Assembly (NCBI GenBank): GCA_903868795.1
Contig: CAIPWR010000095.1
Span: forward strand, 1 to 46,923
Source: an uncultured Spartobacteria bacterium
GTDB lineage: Bacteria > Verrucomicrobiota > Verrucomicrobiia > Chthoniobacterales > UBA6821
Length of the DNA: 46,923 bases
Direction of reading: 5' to 3'
Below the pieces are notes generated by a model, which worked only from the letters and a program-made list of their open reading frames with translations, did not search any database and had not been told where the DNA came from. Shown here in pieces: positions 25,480 to 33,444 of this stretch. Within the stretch, counting starts at the first letter, position 1. Each line of letters opens with the position of its first letter. The translations under genes were made by a program, and so were the position numbers.

Positions 25480-27030
25480 TCAGGATCGGGCCGTGATCAG
25501 TGATGGCTGGGCGCTCTGGTCAGGAAGGAGTTGGGCACTCCCTTTGCGTCGTTCCATGACCAGCTTGTCGAAGGCCGCATCGAAGGGCACAGGGTATTCC
25601 CCGGTGAAGCAAGCCATGCAGAAGGAGTTTTTCTCCAGGCCGGTTGCTCTGACCATGCCGTCGACGTCCAGGTAGCCGATGCTGTCAGCTCCCAGATAAT
25701 CGCAGATCTCCTGATGGGTATGCTGATTGGCGATGAGCTTCTCCGGATCGGGAAAGTCGATGCCGTAGTAGCAGGCGTGGCGGTGTGGGGGGCAGCTGAT
25801 GCGAAGGTGGACCTCCTTGGCGCCGGCCTCGCGGAGATTCACCACACGGGCTTTCGCCGTGGTGCCGCGGACGACCGAATCATCCACGACGACGACGCGC
25901 TTCCCTCTCACGGCATCCCCGATGAGGTTGAGTTTCACACGGACGTTGAAATCCCTGATCAACTGCGTCGGTTGAATGAAGGTGCGGCCGATATAGTGAT
26001 TGCGGACGAAGGCGGGGTCATACGGAATCCCCAGCTCCTCTGCAAAACCAAGCGCTGCGTAGATGCCTGAATCCGGCACCGGAATTACGACATCGGCCTC
26101 GACAGGGTGAAGGCGGGCCAGTTCCCGACCCATGTTCACACGGGCCTTGCTGACTGTCACACCGCGCAGGCGGCTGTCCGGGCGGGCGAAGTAGACATAC
26201 TCGAAGATGCAGAAGGCTTCTTTTGCCGGAACGAAGGGAAACTCGGAGCGGAGACCCTGATCATTGATCACCACCACTTCCCCCGGTTCAAGATCGCGAA
26301 CGAATGTTGCCCCGATCAGGTCGAAGGCACAAGTTTCCGAGGAGAGCACCCAGGCATCGTCGAGCTTTCCAAGCGAGAGAGGGCGAAGGCCATTGGGATC
26401 ACGAACACCGATGATCTCGTTCTCTCCCATGACGACAATCGAAAAAGCCCCCTCGAGGCGGCGTAGGGAACCGATGGGTCCTCCCATCGTGTCATCAGGC
26501 TGCGCCAGGAGATGCAGCACGATTTCGCTGTCGACCGTTGTCTGGAAGATGGAACCACGGGTCTCCAGTTCATCGCGAAGAGCGGATGCATTGACCAGAT
26601 TTCCGTTGTGGGCCACCGCGATCTGCCCGCGGGCCGTGTCGACGCCGAGAGGCTGAGAATTCAGAAGAGTACTCGAGCCGGTGGTGGAATAACGGACATG
26701 GCCGATGGCCCGCGTGCCTTTGAGTGAATCGAGGTTCTCCGGCGCAAAGACCTGAGAAACAAGGCCCATGCCTTTGTGGAGGCAAAAGACTTTCCCGTCG
26801 CCGTTGCTTGAGGCGATGCCTGCGCTCTCCTGCCCACGATGCTGAAGTGCAAAGAGTCCATAGTATGTCAGCAAGGCGGCATCCTTGTGACCGAAGACGG
26901 CGAAGACGCCGCATTCATGTTTGGGGCGATGGGACTCGGTCGAAGGATGAGTGGTCGGGATGTTCAACAGGATGGGTCGGTCAGGTGGAGGACTGGAAGA
27001 AACAAACTTTTCATCTTTTGCCCTGATCAT
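25480..27030 (-). CDS. purF: Amidophosphoribosyltransferase, Fe-S/propeptide type
   Basis: First committed step of purine synthesis: PRPP plus glutamine to phosphoribosylamine. It belongs to the B. subtilis class. The catalytic Cys (C40, in HECGVFAVFGH) is preceded by a leader of about 39 residues that must be cleaved, longer than the 11-residue B. subtilis propeptide. Iron-sulfur ligands are suggested by CIFEYVYFARPDS, SCPPHRHACYYG and FCMACFTGEYP. The PRPP loop is VVVVDDSVVRGTT. I start at ATG 27030 (TTG 27033 is adjacent). It heads the minus-strand run purF-purM-hydrolase-argA-symporter and is divergent from the GNAT gene. Confidence 0.96.
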   Translation of the reverse strand: MIRAKDEKFVSSSPPPDRPILLNIPTTHPSTESHRPKHECGVFAVFGHKDAALLTYYGLFALQHRGQESAGIASSNGDGKVFCLHKGMGLVSQVFAPENLDSLKGTRAIGHVRYSTTGSSTLLNSQPLGVDTARGQIAVAHNGNLVNASALRDELETRGSIFQTTVDSEIVLHLLAQPDDTMGGPIGSLRRLEGAFSIVVMGENEIIGVRDPNGLRPLSLGKLDDAWVLSSETCAFDLIGATFVRDLEPGEVVVINDQGLRSEFPFVPAKEAFCIFEYVYFARPDSRLRGVTVSKARVNMGRELARLHPVEADVVIPVPDSGIYAALGFAEELGIPYDPAFVRNHYIGRTFIQPTQLIRDFNVRVKLNLIGDAVRGKRVVVVDDSVVRGTTAKARVVNLREAGAKEVHLRISCPPHRHACYYGIDFPDPEKLIANQHTHQEICDYLGADSIGYLDVDGMVRATGLEKNSFCMACFTGEYPVPFDAAFDKLVMERRKGSAQLLPDQSAQPSLITARS

Positions 27031-27126
27031 CAAACATGATTTGGAAAATGAATCGCCGGAAATTCCATGGCTGAGATAAATCCATTGACCTGAATCGGGT
27101 TTTGCCGTTCGCTCTCGCCCTCTCCG

Positions 27127-27756
27127 ATGGCTTTCCGTACGTCCGCGACTTCTTCGCTTCCCTGCCTTCCCATTGTTTTTTCAGCCGATGCGGCTGTTGC
27201 CGGAGGTCCGATGATCCGCCGTCATGACTCACCCTGGAGGCGTTTCTCCTGGTCGCTGCCTTCGATTTTATCGATTGCCCCCACGTCCCAGAGTGGTGAT
27301 GTGATCCGGTTGGCCAGACGTGAGGAGGGGGAGGAAGTCCTCCAGACGATTCTCCTTTCGCTCTCGATGGATTCCGCATGGAACGATTCCTTTGTCAAGG
27401 CGGAGCATTATCTGACCGCTGCGGTTAGCGGGCTTTTTAACGAGCAGGAACCCTTCTGCCTCGTCATTCAGAAGGGAAACAGACTCATTGCCGCATCGCT
27501 TCTGGATCCCGATCCCGAGTCAGTGCAGCAGCTTGTCAGTGGTCCCATGGTCACGATGGAGTACCGGAACAGGGGCATCGGCTCCCGTCTCCTCCACGCA
27601 TCACTCGTAGCGCTTCAGGAGCGCGGCCTCGCGACTGCGAGCGGGATCACTCGGGAAAGGACCGTGGCCGCCCGTCATGTCTATGCGAAGTTTGGCTCAG
27701 CCTCCGAATCCTTCAGCTTTCCCACCCTCTTGGAGGGGCGTGAAGCAAAGGCTTGA
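27127..27756 (+). CDS. GNAT-family N-acetyltransferase
   Basis: Up to 209 residues; the recognisable GNAT domain begins near residue 58 (GDVIRLARREEGEEVLQTIL). Acetyl-CoA-binding motif A is SGPMVTMEYRNRGIGSRLLHA (R-x-x-G-I-G/A loop), followed by ITRERTVAARHVYAKFGS, the typical motif B with the N-x-x-A-x-x-x-Y-x-x-x-G-F pattern slightly changed. The first 28-50 residues have no match to the fold, so translation may start at ATG 27211. The acceptor is unknown. It is divergent from purF and followed by tRNA-Gln. Confidence 0.75.
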   Translation: MAFRTSATSSLPCLPIVFSADAAVAGGPMIRRHDSPWRRFSWSLPSILSIAPTSQSGDVIRLARREEGEEVLQTILLSLSMDSAWNDSFVKAEHYLTAAVSGLFNEQEPFCLVIQKGNRLIAASLLDPDPESVQQLVSGPMVTMEYRNRGIGSRLLHASLVALQERGLATASGITRERTVAARHVYAKFGSASESFSFPTLLEGREAKA

Positions 27757-27802
27757 AACCCCCGGCCCGGTAGGGCACTCTCTTCAACTCAGTTTTTACC
27801 AC

Positions 27803-27876
27803 TGCCTTGTGGTGTAACGGTAGCACAGCAGATTCTGGATCTGCTTGTCATGGTTCGAATCCATGCGAGGCAGCCA
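27803..27876 (+). tRNA. tRNA-Gln (CUG)
   Basis: A 74-nt cloverleaf with encoded CCA. The acceptor stem TGCCTTG pairs with CGAGGCA (one G-T pair), the D-arm contains GGTGTAACGGTAGCAC, the anticodon stem GCAGA/TCTGC encloses TTCTGGA (anticodon CTG), and the T-arm is CATGGTTCGAATCCATG. The T1-A72 pair is typical of tRNA-Gln. It stands alone, 46 bp after the GNAT gene. Confidence 0.96.
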
Positions 27877-28293
27877 CTTCATTTAGGGAATGGGAAATAG
27901 GTGATTGGGAATAGGGGGTTGATACCCACCCAACTCTTAATCCCAGATTTTGCGATAGCGTGCTGGCAACAGATTTGGGTGCTTCACCTAGATGGTGACC
28001 TCAGAGATCGTTAAAATTGTTACAATGTTAAAAGGGTTAAAAAGGACTGAATCCAATCATCCTGAATCGGGAATGCCTCCTCTTATGCCATTCATCTGGC
28101 GTCCACCTTCGGTCGATGCTCCGATGCACCCTCATCTCCACGTTGTAACGCTTCAACTTTTCTAACGATTTTAACTCCTCGGGATTCCGACTGGATGGTT
28201 GCTAATGCAAATTTTGGGTTAATTGTTGGTTTTGATGGCCCAAGATCCTTTGACGAATTCCCATCTTTAAAGGCCGAACAGCCTTCAGCCTGT
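27877..28293. other. Non-coding region downstream of tRNA-Gln
   Basis: No gene is visible in this 417-bp stretch. Most of it is structured repeat B copy 1 (27937-28222). The last 70 bp include a small hairpin on the minus strand (AAGGC, loop TGTTCG, GCCTT, about 28270-28290) just after the methyltransferase stop, which may help end that transcript. Confidence 0.6.
27937..28222. repeat. Structured dispersed repeat, family B copy 1
   Basis: About 286 bp. The left end TTAATCCCAGATTTTGCGATAGC and the reverse complement of the right end (TTAACCCAAAATTTGCATTAGC) form imperfect terminal inverted repeats. The related copy is at 38363-38672. Shared parts are the exact string CCCAGATTTTGCGATAGCG, CAGATT direct repeats, a hairpin TTCACC/GGTGA, AT-rich inner arms of the GTTAAAAT type and their inverted counterparts near the right end, and TTTTGGGTTAA at the right boundary. 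The middle is poorly conserved. No protein is encoded. Confidence 0.65.
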
Positions 28294-28962
28294 TTACTTC
28301 TTTCTGACCGGCTTTGAGTAGCTTAGCACCTTGGCAGGGGGGATGTTCCGGTGCACGGTCCTGCTCTTGTGATGATCGTCGAAATGATCGAGGGCCACCT
28401 TGCGGAAGCGCTGGCTTCCCGTCATGTACCAGCAGATCGGGTAGGTGAATGTGCGGAACGTCCCTTCCTCATGCAGAGCCTCGCGCGTGGCGGTAAGAAT
28501 CAGTTCCTGAACGTGGTGGGGCATGCTTGCGAAGGGCAAACCGGAGAGAATCAATCGTGCTTTCCCTAGACCTTTCCCTTCAAGAAGAGACTGGATCTCC
28601 ACAGCGGAGCCATGATGGAAATGACGGCCTGGAAAACGTCGGGTCAGATGTCCGTGGAAATGAGAGTCCAGTTCGATGCCCAGGTACTCGGCCCCTTCGG
28701 GTAGGCGTTCCAGCAGTAGTTCTGTGAAGGCCCCTGTTCCCGGGCCATACTCGACCACGACATCCCCTGGCTGAAATTCGATGCCATGGAGCATCGCTTC
28801 GGCGAGATCACGGGAACTCGGGAAGACTGCCCCAATATTCGTTGGTGCGGAGGCGAACCTCGTGATGAAGGCGATCGCTTCGGCCAGGTTTTCGGACACC
28901 TTCTTCGACTCTTTGCGCGACTGAGCGCCGAAAGGGTGGCCTTTTTTGGAATGCTTACTCAT
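28294..28962 (-). CDS. PmtA-like SAM-dependent methyltransferase (COG3963 type)
   Basis: A class I methyltransferase of about 222 residues. The N-terminus is basic, then ITRFASAPTNIGAVFPSSRDLAEAM, which closely fits the phospholipid N-methyltransferase/rRNA-adenine-methylase-like family COG3963. SAM-binding motif I is VVEYGPGTGAFTE; the acidic motif II is LGIELD; motif IV-like is ILSGLPFASMP. Rhodobacterial PmtA methylates phosphatidylethanolamine; whether this protein acts on lipid is inferred only. I start at ATG 28962 because the frame's upstream extension overlaps the region divergent to rlpA. Family B repeat copy 1 lies downstream. Confidence 0.8.
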   Translation of the reverse strand: MSKHSKKGHPFGAQSRKESKKVSENLAEAIAFITRFASAPTNIGAVFPSSRDLAEAMLHGIEFQPGDVVVEYGPGTGAFTELLLERLPEGAEYLGIELDSHFHGHLTRRFPGRHFHHGSAVEIQSLLEGKGLGKARLILSGLPFASMPHHVQELILTATREALHEEGTFRTFTYPICWYMTGSQRFRKVALDHFDDHHKSRTVHRNIPPAKVLSYSKPVRKK

Positions 28963-29042
28963 GCGTTGGCGGTGGGAAGAGATGCATAGTATCATGCGTA
29001 TCCGTGCTTGCACGCCTTTCCATGTCCGTGCTTCATACCCCC

Positions 29043-29504
29043 ATGCGCTTCCCTCCTGCGCCGACGTTGATTTTCGCGTCGGCGGTCATTCTGCTGATGA
29101 CTGGCTGTGCTTCGTTGGTGCCATCGCCGTCGCCCGGTGTTGCTCTTTACGACCCAGTTCCGAAGTCGATCGAGACAGGGAAGGCCTCTTATTATGGAGG
29201 GCGATGGATCGGCAGGCTGACGGCCAACGGGGAGCGCTATCATTCCGGGGATTGCACGGCCGCTCATAAGCGTCTGCCGTTCAATACGATGGTTCGGGTC
29301 ACTAATCTCAGAAATAACAAGAGCGTTATCGTCAGGATCAATAATCGTGGACCTTACGCCAAGGGACGCATTCTCGACCTAAGCATTGTGGCTGCCAAGA
29401 AGATCGAAATGATCGGCGACGGAATCGTTCCGGTACGGGCAGAGGTTCTGAAGAAGATCCCAGTCCTTACGAAGCCGAACCGGCAGCTGTCGGAGGTTCA
29501 ATAG
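29043..29504 (+). CDS. rlpA: RlpA-family septal ring lipoprotein, lytic-transglycosylase domain
   Basis: An outer-membrane lipoprotein with a double-psi beta-barrel, about 153 residues. Signal peptide with lipobox LMTGC (Cys22). Domain landmarks: GKASYYGGRWIGRLTANGERY, TAAHKRLPFNTMVRVTNL, VRINNRGPYAKGRILDLS and the final VRAEVLKKI. Active-site acids of characterised RlpA (Glu in NGE and Asp in LDLS) are present. There is no SPOR domain, so it is the short form. Characterised RlpA cleaves naked glycan strands at the septum. I prefer ATG 29043 over the upstream ATG 29004 because the signal peptide then begins properly. Repeat A copy 2 starts 11 bp after its stop. Confidence 0.88.
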   Translation: MRFPPAPTLIFASAVILLMTGCASLVPSPSPGVALYDPVPKSIETGKASYYGGRWIGRLTANGERYHSGDCTAAHKRLPFNTMVRVTNLRNNKSVIVRINNRGPYAKGRILDLSIVAAKKIEMIGDGIVPVRAEVLKKIPVLTKPNRQLSEVQ

Positions 29505-29515
29505 GCCAAGCTTAG

Positions 29516-29745
29516 GGAAGCGCTGATTAAATCGCATAAAGGCCGTTGCGGGAAGAATGGGCCGCGGGCAAGCCAACACAGCCCTCGGCCCGTTATCTCC
29601 GCAACCCTATGGGCTGAAGCCAGTTGTCGATTTTCGTGGCGTTGCTCGCTAGGGCGAGACCGCTGCGGGTATCGCCCAGCACTCGCGCCTTCAAAAATCA
29701 GCAACTGATCTTCAGCGGCCATCATGGGATTTAATCAGCGCTTCC
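29516..29745. mobile_element. MITE-like repeat, family A copy 2
   Basis: A 230-bp copy of the element at 14109-14382, in the same orientation. The 18-bp terminal inverted repeats GGAAGCGCTGATTAAATC are perfect. It is bordered on both sides by TTAG (29512-29515 and 29746-29749), a clean 4-bp target-site duplication. Relative to copy 1 it lacks the 44-bp hairpin insert and has about a dozen substitutions by eye. It lies between rlpA and the TonB receptor gene and codes for nothing. Confidence 0.88.
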
Positions 29746-29797
29746 TTAGGAAAATCTTTTCATCGAATGTTCGTAGGAAAAACAGGATCAGATTGAC

Positions 29798-29843
29798 TTT
29801 TTCTTAAACATATCATCGTATGCGCATCAGATGATAAGAAAAA
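29798..29843. promoter_or_regulatory. Inverted repeat covering the TonB receptor start codon
   Basis: TTTTTCTTA (29798-29806) and TATCATC (29811-29817) are the reverse complements of TAAGAAAAA (29835-29843) and GATGATA (29830-29836). The ATG at 29831 sits in the right arm. It could be an operator for an iron-type regulator or an mRNA hairpin that hides the start. It is not a standard Fur box. Confidence 0.45.
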
Positions 29844-32035
29844 CAACTTGCTTGGCGCTTATGCTGCTCGCTTTATGCCCGGCTATGAAGGCAGAGCAAG
29901 ACACCAAGGTGCTTCCCTTATCGTCCCTCATTCCCTCCGCTGCGTTACCGGTCGTGACTGTGGTGGGGGATAATCCCGTCCTGGGGATGGATGCGAGTAC
30001 GATTCCCAACCCGGGTGGCTACAATCCACTCTGGGACAATGCCGCCACACGGACCGTGACCCCGGATCTGCAGAATCCTGTCTCTGTTCAAACCGTGCCA
30101 CAGCAGGTGCTGAAGGATCAGCAGACCATCTATCTGGATGACGCGCTTCAGAATGTCAGCGGCGTGACCCCCCAAAACAGCAGCTACGGCACGGGGGATA
30201 GTTTTGCAATCAGGGGATTCAATATGAACAACCTCGTGTTCGAGGATGGACTGCGCAGTGACTACTTTGCCGCGGGATTCCAGCGCTCCATGCAAAATGT
30301 GCAGAGTGTCACGGTCGTCAAGGGACCCGCCTCCGTCCTCTATGGACAGGCTGAGCCGGGCGGCTTGGTCGACATCGAAACGAAGAAGCCTCTCTCGACG
30401 AATTACTTCGCTCTCGATCAGCAGATCGGCTCCTTCAGCTTTTACCGCACCACCCTAGATGCCACGGGGCCGCTGAATGCCGACAAGACCCTGCTTTACC
30501 GATTGAATGTGGATGAGGAAAATTCCTACTCCTACCGCGCCTTCATCAAATCGCAGCGCCTCTTCCTCTTCCCGACGATCCAGTGGAAGCCGAACAAGGA
30601 GAACCAAGTCACCCTGGAGGTCACCTATGCGAATCTCAATCAGGTTCAGGACAACGGAATTCCATTCAAGACCAACGGCGTTCCGGCCTCCGTACCGATG
30701 GGGAATAATTATGCAATGCCCGGAGCCAATGAAAACCCCACTCAGGATCTGACGGTCAAGCTCTCGGCCACCCATCATTTCACCGATGATTGGATGATCC
30801 ATGCCGCCTATAAGACGGAGTTCATGAGTTCCCCGATTTCCAAATCCCAGTTTTATGCAGGGGACGTGGACCAGAGCGGTAACCTGCCGCTCTATGTCTC
30901 CTCCACCCCGCTCTACAACCTCTGGACGCAGGAGTACCTGGTCGATCTGACGGGGAAGTTCCAAACATGGTTCCTCAAGCACACGCTGCTGGGGGGATTT
31001 GATTTCTACCATCAGAACTTCCATTACACCTACGAGCAGGCGGATAACCCCTTCATCTCGCAGAATATCTTTCAGCCAAATTGGAGCCAGCCATTACCCC
31101 CGATCGACCCCAGCAAGACAGGAAATACCTACCAACAGCTCAATGACTGCGGCGCTTATTTTCAGGATCAGGTGGAGCTTCCGTGGCATCTTCACCTCCT
31201 TGCGGGCTTTCGCTACGACAATGTGTCTGTCTCCAACACCGGCTACTCCAAGTACGGAACCTCCTCCGTTCACGAGGTCCCTCCGTTAACACCTCGTTTC
31301 GGTGTTCTCTGGCAACCGGTCAAGCCGGTGAGCTTTTACGGAAGCTATACGGAAAATTACGGCACCACGGCCTTGGGTGCTGTCACGGCCAATGGACAGC
31401 CCCTGCCCCCCGAAGGAGCCAAGCAATGGGAGGCCGGCATCAAGACCGAGTTTCTCGACAAGAAACTCACGACCACCGTGGCCCTTTATCAGCTCACGCA
31501 AAACAACATTCCCACTACCGATCCTTCGAATCCCGGTTTTCAGGAGGCCGTCGGACAGGCCCAAAGCAAGGGGTTGGAGCTGGAGACGGCCGGTGAAATT
31601 GTGCCGGGCTGGAGGGTCATCGGGGGCTACTCCTACATCAACTGCGTCACCACCTTGGATAATAATTCCCCCAGTCTACAGGGGCTCAGGTTCCCCGGTG
31701 TTCCCTACAACAGTGGCAGTCTCTGGAGCACCTACGAGATTCAAGGAGGCCCTTTGAAGCGGTTCAAATTCGGGGCCGGAGTCGTGGGGCGTAGCGAGGA
31801 ACAGGCCTATGCCTATCCTTCCTCTGGAACATCTTATGAAGTGGACCGCATCCCGGCTTTTGCCGTCGTTAATGCCATGGCCAGCTATCCTTGGAACCTC
31901 GGGAAGACCAAGTGGACTGCTCAGATCAATATCAACAATATGTTCAATACCGCTTACTTCTCCAGTGTGAATCCAAGCCAGGCGATGCCAGCTGCTCCCT
32001 CCAACTTCATGGCCTCGCTCAAGATGGAGTTCTGA
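29831..32035 (+). CDS. TonB-dependent siderophore-type outer-membrane receptor
   Basis: A 734-residue protein with signal peptide (MIRKTTCLALMLLALCPAMKA). The plug domain (about 75-190) has QQVLKDQQTIYLDDALQNVSG, FAIRGFNM and VTVVKGPASVLYGQAEPGGLVDIETKKP, the hallmark of the FhuA/FpvA-like siderophore receptor group (TIGR01783 style). The rest is a 22-strand barrel with aromatic-rich strands, ending LKMEF with the terminal Phe used for outer-membrane assembly. The ligand is not readable; iron chelate is the family default. No TonB/ExbBD gene is near. A DUF6580 membrane protein gene follows at 86 bp on the same strand, and an inverted repeat covers the start codon. Confidence 0.92.
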   Translation: MIRKTTCLALMLLALCPAMKAEQDTKVLPLSSLIPSAALPVVTVVGDNPVLGMDASTIPNPGGYNPLWDNAATRTVTPDLQNPVSVQTVPQQVLKDQQTIYLDDALQNVSGVTPQNSSYGTGDSFAIRGFNMNNLVFEDGLRSDYFAAGFQRSMQNVQSVTVVKGPASVLYGQAEPGGLVDIETKKPLSTNYFALDQQIGSFSFYRTTLDATGPLNADKTLLYRLNVDEENSYSYRAFIKSQRLFLFPTIQWKPNKENQVTLEVTYANLNQVQDNGIPFKTNGVPASVPMGNNYAMPGANENPTQDLTVKLSATHHFTDDWMIHAAYKTEFMSSPISKSQFYAGDVDQSGNLPLYVSSTPLYNLWTQEYLVDLTGKFQTWFLKHTLLGGFDFYHQNFHYTYEQADNPFISQNIFQPNWSQPLPPIDPSKTGNTYQQLNDCGAYFQDQVELPWHLHLLAGFRYDNVSVSNTGYSKYGTSSVHEVPPLTPRFGVLWQPVKPVSFYGSYTENYGTTALGAVTANGQPLPPEGAKQWEAGIKTEFLDKKLTTTVALYQLTQNNIPTTDPSNPGFQEAVGQAQSKGLELETAGEIVPGWRVIGGYSYINCVTTLDNNSPSLQGLRFPGVPYNSGSLWSTYEIQGGPLKRFKFGAGVVGRSEEQAYAYPSSGTSYEVDRIPAFAVVNAMASYPWNLGKTKWTAQININNMFNTAYFSSVNPSQAMPAAPSNFMASLKMEF

Positions 32036-32121
32036 AATCCATTGATTCTTTCCTAGTGTCGTCGCTGTCCATATCTTCCCAATTCTTACCTATTCTTCCC
32101 TATGACTACTCTCTCAGTTTT

Positions 32122-32718
32122 ATGAAATCAGCAATCCCCAGTCATGTTTCCAGAACAGTCGTTCCAGCCATCATTCTCTTGCTTGCCGGTACCTTCTTCC
32201 GGGTGCTCCGTGTCGATCTGGCGCCGCAGACGTTGCCTAATTTCTCCCCTTTAATGGCGGCGGCATTATGCGGCGCAGTCTTCATTCCGGGTTGGCTAGG
32301 CCTGGTGGTGCCCGTGGCGGCCCTTCTGATTTCAGATTCGCTGCTGAATCTCCACTATGGAGTCCCTGTCATCTCATCCCAACTCCTCTGGACACTCCCT
32401 GCTTACCTGATTGCCGTCGGGCTTGGCTGGATGACCCGTGAGCGCCGCGGTGCATTGCTGCCTGTTCTTGCCGGCACCCTGCTCTCCTCGGTTGCCTTTT
32501 ACCTGATTACCAATACGGGTAGTTGGCTAGGGCTTGCTGCCTATCCGCAGAACTTCGCCGGATGGATCCAGGCACTGACCGTCGGTCTACCCGGTTATCC
32601 CCCCACCTGGACCTTCTTTCGGAACAGTCTCGTGAGCGATCTTCTCTTTGCAGCTCTCTTCGTTGTCATGGAGCGGTTCCTTGCCGTTGATTCAGCAAAG
32701 ACACCCGTCAGCGCCTGA
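32122..32718 (+). CDS. DUF6580 family putative membrane transport protein
   Basis: A 198-residue protein with five or six hydrophobic segments. The family pattern is visible: LPNFSPLMAAALCGAVFIPG, VPVAALLISDSLLNLHYG, FYLITNTGSWLG, YPQNFAGWIQALTVGLP and TFFRNSLVSDLLFAALFV. DUF6580 proteins resemble ECF-type substrate-binding membrane components in size and outline, but their substrate is unknown. It follows the TonB receptor, so receptor and inner-membrane protein may move the same compound across the two membranes (inference). I start at ATG 32122; the longer frame overlaps the receptor gene. Its stop is 2 bp from that of the convergent next gene. Confidence 0.8.
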   Translation: MKSAIPSHVSRTVVPAIILLLAGTFFRVLRVDLAPQTLPNFSPLMAAALCGAVFIPGWLGLVVPVAALLISDSLLNLHYGVPVISSQLLWTLPAYLIAVGLGWMTRERRGALLPVLAGTLLSSVAFYLITNTGSWLGLAAYPQNFAGWIQALTVGLPGYPPTWTFFRNSLVSDLLFAALFVVMERFLAVDSAKTPVSA

Positions 32719-32720
32719 TG

Positions 32721-33389
32721 TCACCGCCGCGCAAGCCAGCGGAGCGCGGGGCCGATTCTCTGCTGCCAAGAGCGGATCTCTTGGGCCCCTCCGGGCACTC
32801 GACGGATCTCAAACTCAACCCCGTCTTTCCAGCCTTTGGTACGGAGGATTGCTCCGAGATCTCGATGATACGGCTCATAGCACTCGTCGAGGCCGATCGT
32901 TCCATAGTCGAAGAAGATGCGACTGCCCGTAGGGAGGGACTTCCTCTCTTCGAGATCGAGAAGCATTGGAGAGTGGGGAGGAGGTGCTCCCTCCACTCCC
33001 TCGAACGAGGTCGAAAGACAGCACGCGGCACCGAAAAGTTCTGGATGATCGAGCAGTGCGCGAAAAGAGGTCATAGCGGCATGACCCGTTCCTCCGATCC
33101 AACGAGCCGCAGGAGAGTCCAGCACTCGGAAGTGACCAGAAAGTACGGTGGTGATTGTAATCGGATCAATAGGATCGGATTGAGTTGCCACAGCTTTGAC
33201 TTCCGCCACGATCATCTCAGGCAGCACACCTTCTTCGTTCAGTTCAGCGATCGCCTCCTCGGCCTTCAGTCCCGGGGTCAGCATCACCAGAATGGGAAAT
33301 TTCCGGACTGGAGTCCGGCTGTAAGTCCTCGGCAGGAACACAGTGACCTCTTTTCCTCCAACTGTGATTGTTTCAGTGGCTTCCAGCAT
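32721..33389 (-). CDS. Putative esterase-fold protein with degenerate active site
   Basis: A 222-residue protein resembling the esterase D/enterochelin-esterase fold: [56 protein letters not shown], and a C-terminal [22 protein letters not shown]. In active members the elbow is G-S-S-M-G-G and the final motif is G-x-H-x-E-x-x-W. Here the serine position is Thr101 (or absent) and the His is missing (GGAQE). The helix and Trp around it are kept, so the fold is probably maintained without serine-hydrolase chemistry. No signal peptide. It is divergent from metH and nearly touches the DUF6580 gene at its 3' end. Confidence 0.7.
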   Translation of the reverse strand: MLEATETITVGGKEVTVFLPRTYSRTPVRKFPILVMLTPGLKAEEAIAELNEEGVLPEMIVAEVKAVATQSDPIDPITITTVLSGHFRVLDSPAARWIGGTGHAAMTSFRALLDHPELFGAACCLSTSFEGVEGAPPPHSPMLLDLEERKSLPTGSRIFFDYGTIGLDECYEPYHRDLGAILRTKGWKDGVEFEIRRVPGGAQEIRSWQQRIGPALRWLARR

Positions 33390-33444
33390 TGCCCATCCGT
33401 ACCATTCCCCAACGCCTTATCCAACCCGTAAAGCAGCTCCACTC

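Noticed and set aside
29798-29843. A standard Fur box
   Set aside because: The site lacks the GATAATGATAATCATTATC pattern beyond a short GATGATA match, so I call only an inverted repeat.
33343-33444. Cobalamin or SAM riboswitch before metH
   Set aside because: The space between the divergent hydrolase start and metH is only about 55 bp, too short for either riboswitch.
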